Source: CAZYFH01 sp965249175
Lineage (GTDB): Bacteria > Acidobacteriota > Vicinamibacteria > Vicinamibacterales > UBA8438
Assembly: GCA_965249175.1 (NCBI GenBank)
Contig: OZ252227.1
Coordinates: 4,340,001-4,404,000 of the forward strand
Length of the DNA stretch: 64,000 nucleotides
Reading direction: 5' to 3'
The notes under the pieces are model-generated. The model was not told where the DNA came from. It saw nothing but the letters and a program-made list of their open reading frames with translations, and did not search any database. A program made the translations under genes and the position numbers. The number at the start of each line of letters is the position of its first letter. The first letter of the stretch is position 1. Below, piece by piece: positions 62,027 through 64,000 of the stretch.

Positions 62027-62235
62027 GGGACCTCTATTCTGTAGGGCTGACACCAATAACGCAGATACGACGCCAAATGTTCGCAGGCCCAAGGCTCGCG
62101 CGGTCGATCCTGCCCATGCTCGGGTCCATGGCGGTATCGCCCTGTTCGAAGCCTGCGCGGCTACTTTTTCGTGGGCTCAATCCTTGCAGCCTCCCCGTCC
62201 TCCTGTCCGCTCGTTGCACGCCCTCCAATCGGTCA
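62027..62235. other. gap with partial spacer-module motif
   Basis: No gene. 62188-62222 contains TCCTCCTGTCCGCTCGTTGC, the first part of the spacer module, without the CATAAT half. Confidence 0.45.
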
Positions 62236-62540
62236 TCTGATGCCGAACGTGAGGCCGAATCGCAGCTCCGGCTCGTAGCCCACCCGAAACTCGGGCGCCA
62301 CGAAGAACCGGCGACCGACGGCCACCCGCACACCGATGCGCCCGGCACCGTGCCCTCGCCGGATGTGAACGGACCTGTGCCGACCTGCGTCGTTTGGCTC
62401 AGATACCCGCCGCCGACGGCCAGGTATGGAATCACCCGTCGCGGGACACTCGGCACGTCCGGGACAAGATCGGCCGTCGCGTTGATCGTCAGCATCCAGT
62501 CGTGTTCGCGCCCATGCCGCCCTGGCCGAATCACCATGCG
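62236..62540 (-). pseudogene. outer-membrane beta-barrel gene fragment
   Basis: The minus strand reads WMLTINATADLVPDVPSVPR, VIPYLAVGGGYLSQTTQVGT, then after a frame change GRIGVRVAVGRRFFVAPEFR and VGYEPELRFGLTFGIR. This is the alternating C-terminal strands of an OmpA/OprF-like barrel ending in an aromatic/Arg residue. The N-terminal half is missing; its break point at ~62540 is the start of the kinase 3' fragment. Confidence 0.55.
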
Positions 62541-62544
62541 ACAT

Positions 62545-62952
62545 CACGTGGGGCACTAGCGAGCATTGCGCTCGGGAAAGCACAAGACGCGGTGACCCTG
62601 TGTCAGCGAGGGGCCCAACACGTCGAAGGGCACGCGATCTTGAAGACAGCGCACGCGGTCGCCCACGCACCCGTTGGCAACGTGGTCGAGGCGGAAAAGA
62701 TTCTCGCGCGGTTCACTGCATGTCGGCGCTCCGGTTACACATCGGCGTGCCTCGTGGCGGGCGTCTGCGCCGGACTCGGCCAGCACGAGGAGACGATGCG
62801 CTGGCTGCACACCGCCTACGAAGAGCGCGACCCGGCAGCTCGCGCTACTCGCGACCCGCTCGTGGGTGATGTTCGACCCCCTCCGCGCCGACCCCCGCTT
62901 CCAGGCGCTCCTCCGCCGCATGAACTTCCCGGAGCCGGCGGCGAGCAGCTAG
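62545..62952 (+). pseudogene. 3' end of a kinase-TPR gene (frameshifted)
   Basis: ALASIALGKAQDAVTLCQRG, KTAHAVAHAPVGNVVEAEKI and GLGQHEETMRWLHTAYEERD are TPR-like. One extra base near 62835 shifts the frame, after which LALLATRSWVMFDPLRADP, RFQALLRRMNFPEPAASS ends the gene. Confidence 0.75.
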
Positions 62953-62970
62953 ACGCAGCGGCCTCCCAGG

Positions 62971-63102
62971 CTCTCCTGCCCGCTCGTTGCACACTGTCTG
63001 CCCCTCCGAGGCCGTGATCAGCCCCGCCGGTGGCATAATCAGCCCCAGTCCTACCCCACAGGAGGGGCCATGCGCGCGACTGCGTCGGCGTGCGGCTGGC
63101 TA
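62971..63102 (+). repeat. spacer module R4
   Basis: TCCTGCCCGCTCGTTGCACA, GTGATCAGCCCCGCCGGTGG, CATAATCAGCC, then AGGAGGGGCC-ATG with codons MRATASACGW. The short frame from this ATG closes after ~29 codons (63157), and the next real gene starts at 63189. Confidence 0.75.
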
Positions 63103-63188
63103 GATCACTTGCGGCGCCTGAGCCGTGCCACCGCCTCACGCTTGTCCAGCGTCTGGTGACTCGTGCGCAAGACTGAGTGAGGCTCACG

Positions 63189-63587
63189 ATGATCAAGGTT
63201 GTCCGCACCGCGGTTGCCGTCGTCGGCGGCTATGTCCTCATGGCCTTGCTGATCACGCTGGTGCAGGAGACGTGGTTCGGTGGGGTGGGCTGGGGCGAAA
63301 CGCCGATTGGCGAACTCGTCATCGCCGGCATCCTCACGTGTGTCGCCGCCGCCATCGGCGCCGTCGCCGGGACAGCGATTGCGCGTGTCTCGGGGAGGTT
63401 GGTTGCGGGCATCATGTCTGGCCTGGTCGTCATGGAAACGACGACCCTCATCGCGACAGGCCAGGTCGCGGGACCGCTGTGGTTCGATGTGCTGGGCGGT
63501 GTGTCTCTCATCATCGCCATTCTGCTCGGTGCCGAGGTGTTCCTGCGCCTCACCGGCACCACCGGGCGTCAGTTCGTTGAGGCGTGA
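63189..63587 (+). CDS. four-helix small membrane protein
   Basis: ATG 63189 (MIKVVRTAVAVVGGYVLMA) with GAGG upstream; 132 aa. Helices at VVGGYVLMALLITLVQ, LVIAGILTCVAAAIGAVAGT, LVAGIMSGLVVMET and VLGGVSLIIAILLGAEVFL. No family recognised. It lies between a kinase 3' end with spacer R4 and the next kinase 5' start, 12 bases downstream. Confidence 0.65.
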   Translation: MIKVVRTAVAVVGGYVLMALLITLVQETWFGGVGWGETPIGELVIAGILTCVAAAIGAVAGTAIARVSGRLVAGIMSGLVVMETTTLIATGQVAGPLWFDVLGGVSLIIAILLGAEVFLRLTGTTGRQFVEA

Positions 63588-63599
63588 TCCCCCAAGCCC

Positions 63600-63725
63600 A
63601 TGGCCCTGACCGTCGGTGACCGCCTCGGCCACTACAACGTCACCGCCCTCATCGGCGAGGGCGGGATGGGTGACGGCATCGACTTCCTGGTCAGGGAGTA
63701 TCTCGACGGGGAGACGCTGGCCCAG
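63600..63725 (+). pseudogene. kinase gene with internal deletion, 5' fragment
   Basis: MALTVGDRLGHYNVTALIG, EGGMG, then a jump to GIDFLVREYLDGETLAQP, which is the hinge region (normally ~60 residues later). The kinase then ends before the cytochrome gene at 63752. Confidence 0.8.
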
Positions 63726-63751
63726 CCGACAGCGTTGAGGAGTCGTAAATC

Positions 63752-64000
63752 ATGTCGAAGCGAATCTGGGGCGGATTCGGTGGAACGCGTTGCCGAGAAC
63801 CGGGGCTCACAGTGGCGGCGGTCTGGTTGGCTGCCGCCGGACTGATCGCGGCAGGTGGTCTGACCGGCGGACTGGGCATGGCGCCAGGTGTCGGCATCGC
63901 GGCAGCGCAGCCGCCGGCGGCAGACGGCGGCTTCACGGCGGAACAGGCCACCACTGGATGGGCGGTGTACGCGCGGCAGTGCGGGGAGTGCCATGGGCCA
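63752..64000 (+). CDS. c-type cytochrome-containing protein (cut by window end)
   Basis: ATG 63752 (MSKRIWGGFGGTRCREPGLT) behind GAGGAG. The signal/anchor segment VAAVWLAAAGLIAAGGLTGG is followed by TAEQATTGWAVYARQCGECH, in which CGECH fits CxxCH haem attachment. The start of a periplasmic cytochrome c, possibly fused to a quinoprotein dehydrogenase. Continues past 64000. Confidence 0.75.
   Translation, partial: MSKRIWGGFGGTRCREPGLTVAAVWLAAAGLIAAGGLTGGLGMAPGVGIAAAQPPAADGGFTAEQATTGWAVYARQCGECHGP

Noticed and set aside
63070..63159. 29-codon frame MRATASACGW as a gene
   Set aside because: It is the leader part of spacer module R4 that closes by chance; the next ATG with an RBS starts the real gene.

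Overview
The window is GC-rich DNA from a member of the Acidobacteriota, most like the Vicinamibacterales. The clues are an 812-aa ADOP-type (acidobacterial duplicated orphan permease) ABC permease, many Hanks-type Ser/Thr kinases fused to TolB-like propellers, TPRs or PDZ/GAF modules, a PQQ dehydrogenase and a DUF1552 remnant. This assignment is inference from gene content.

Layout. (A) 0.5-2.9 kb: minus-strand late-phage genes (beta-trefoil/hydrolase-like protein, small membrane proteins). (K) 3.1-15.6 kb: a kinase block with two intact, architecturally complex kinases (PDZ-TM-GAF-kinase; kinase-ATPase-TPR) and several kinase fragments. (B) 15.6-21.8 kb: phage packaging/head genes on the minus strand (HNH, terminase small and large, portal, S49 protease, RHH protein). 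(IS256 copy 1) 21.9-23.3 kb. (G) 23.6-29.2 kb: a translationally coupled glycan cassette (methyltransferase, GT2, SDR, DegT) facing a GT39-like enzyme. (H) 29.2-33.6 kb: NIPSNAP, SnoaL, membrane and PQQ-dehydrogenase genes separated by kinase ends. (C) 33.6-46.1 kb: phage early region (RtcB, Hjc-like nuclease, DUF1376 protein with a probable internal origin, primase-helicase, HNH nucleases, NinB-like, Xis-like, XRE repressor, tyrosine integrase), next to tRNA-Arg and tRNA-Lys. (M) 46.4-52.2 kb: IS3 remnant and IS256 copies 2 and 3. (R) 52.3-64.0 kb: cargo genes (esterase, TVP38-like, DUF3047, STAS, ADOP, cytochrome c) separated by kinase-gene fragments.

Read leftward, blocks C, B and A keep the order of a siphophage-like prophage (early, packaging, head, late). 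They are interrupted by chromosomal blocks, the capsid and tail genes are missing, several genes carry frameshifts, and the integrase is split by an insertion sequence. It is a dead, dispersed prophage, unless the contig is chimeric.

The strongest unexplained structure is a kinase-scrap cargo array. At least ten truncated 5' ends and several 3' ends of Ser/Thr kinase genes lie immediately beside unrelated intact genes. Two recurrent non-coding modules accompany them: a ~125-bp spacer that follows kinase 3' ends and supplies a promoter-like box, an RBS and a shared MRxxAS start, and a ~60-bp promoter-like module in front of kinase 5' ends. A second strong observation is an array of about eleven 11-bp iterons followed by an A-rich stretch inside the DUF1376 replication gene, arranged like the lambda origin in gene O.
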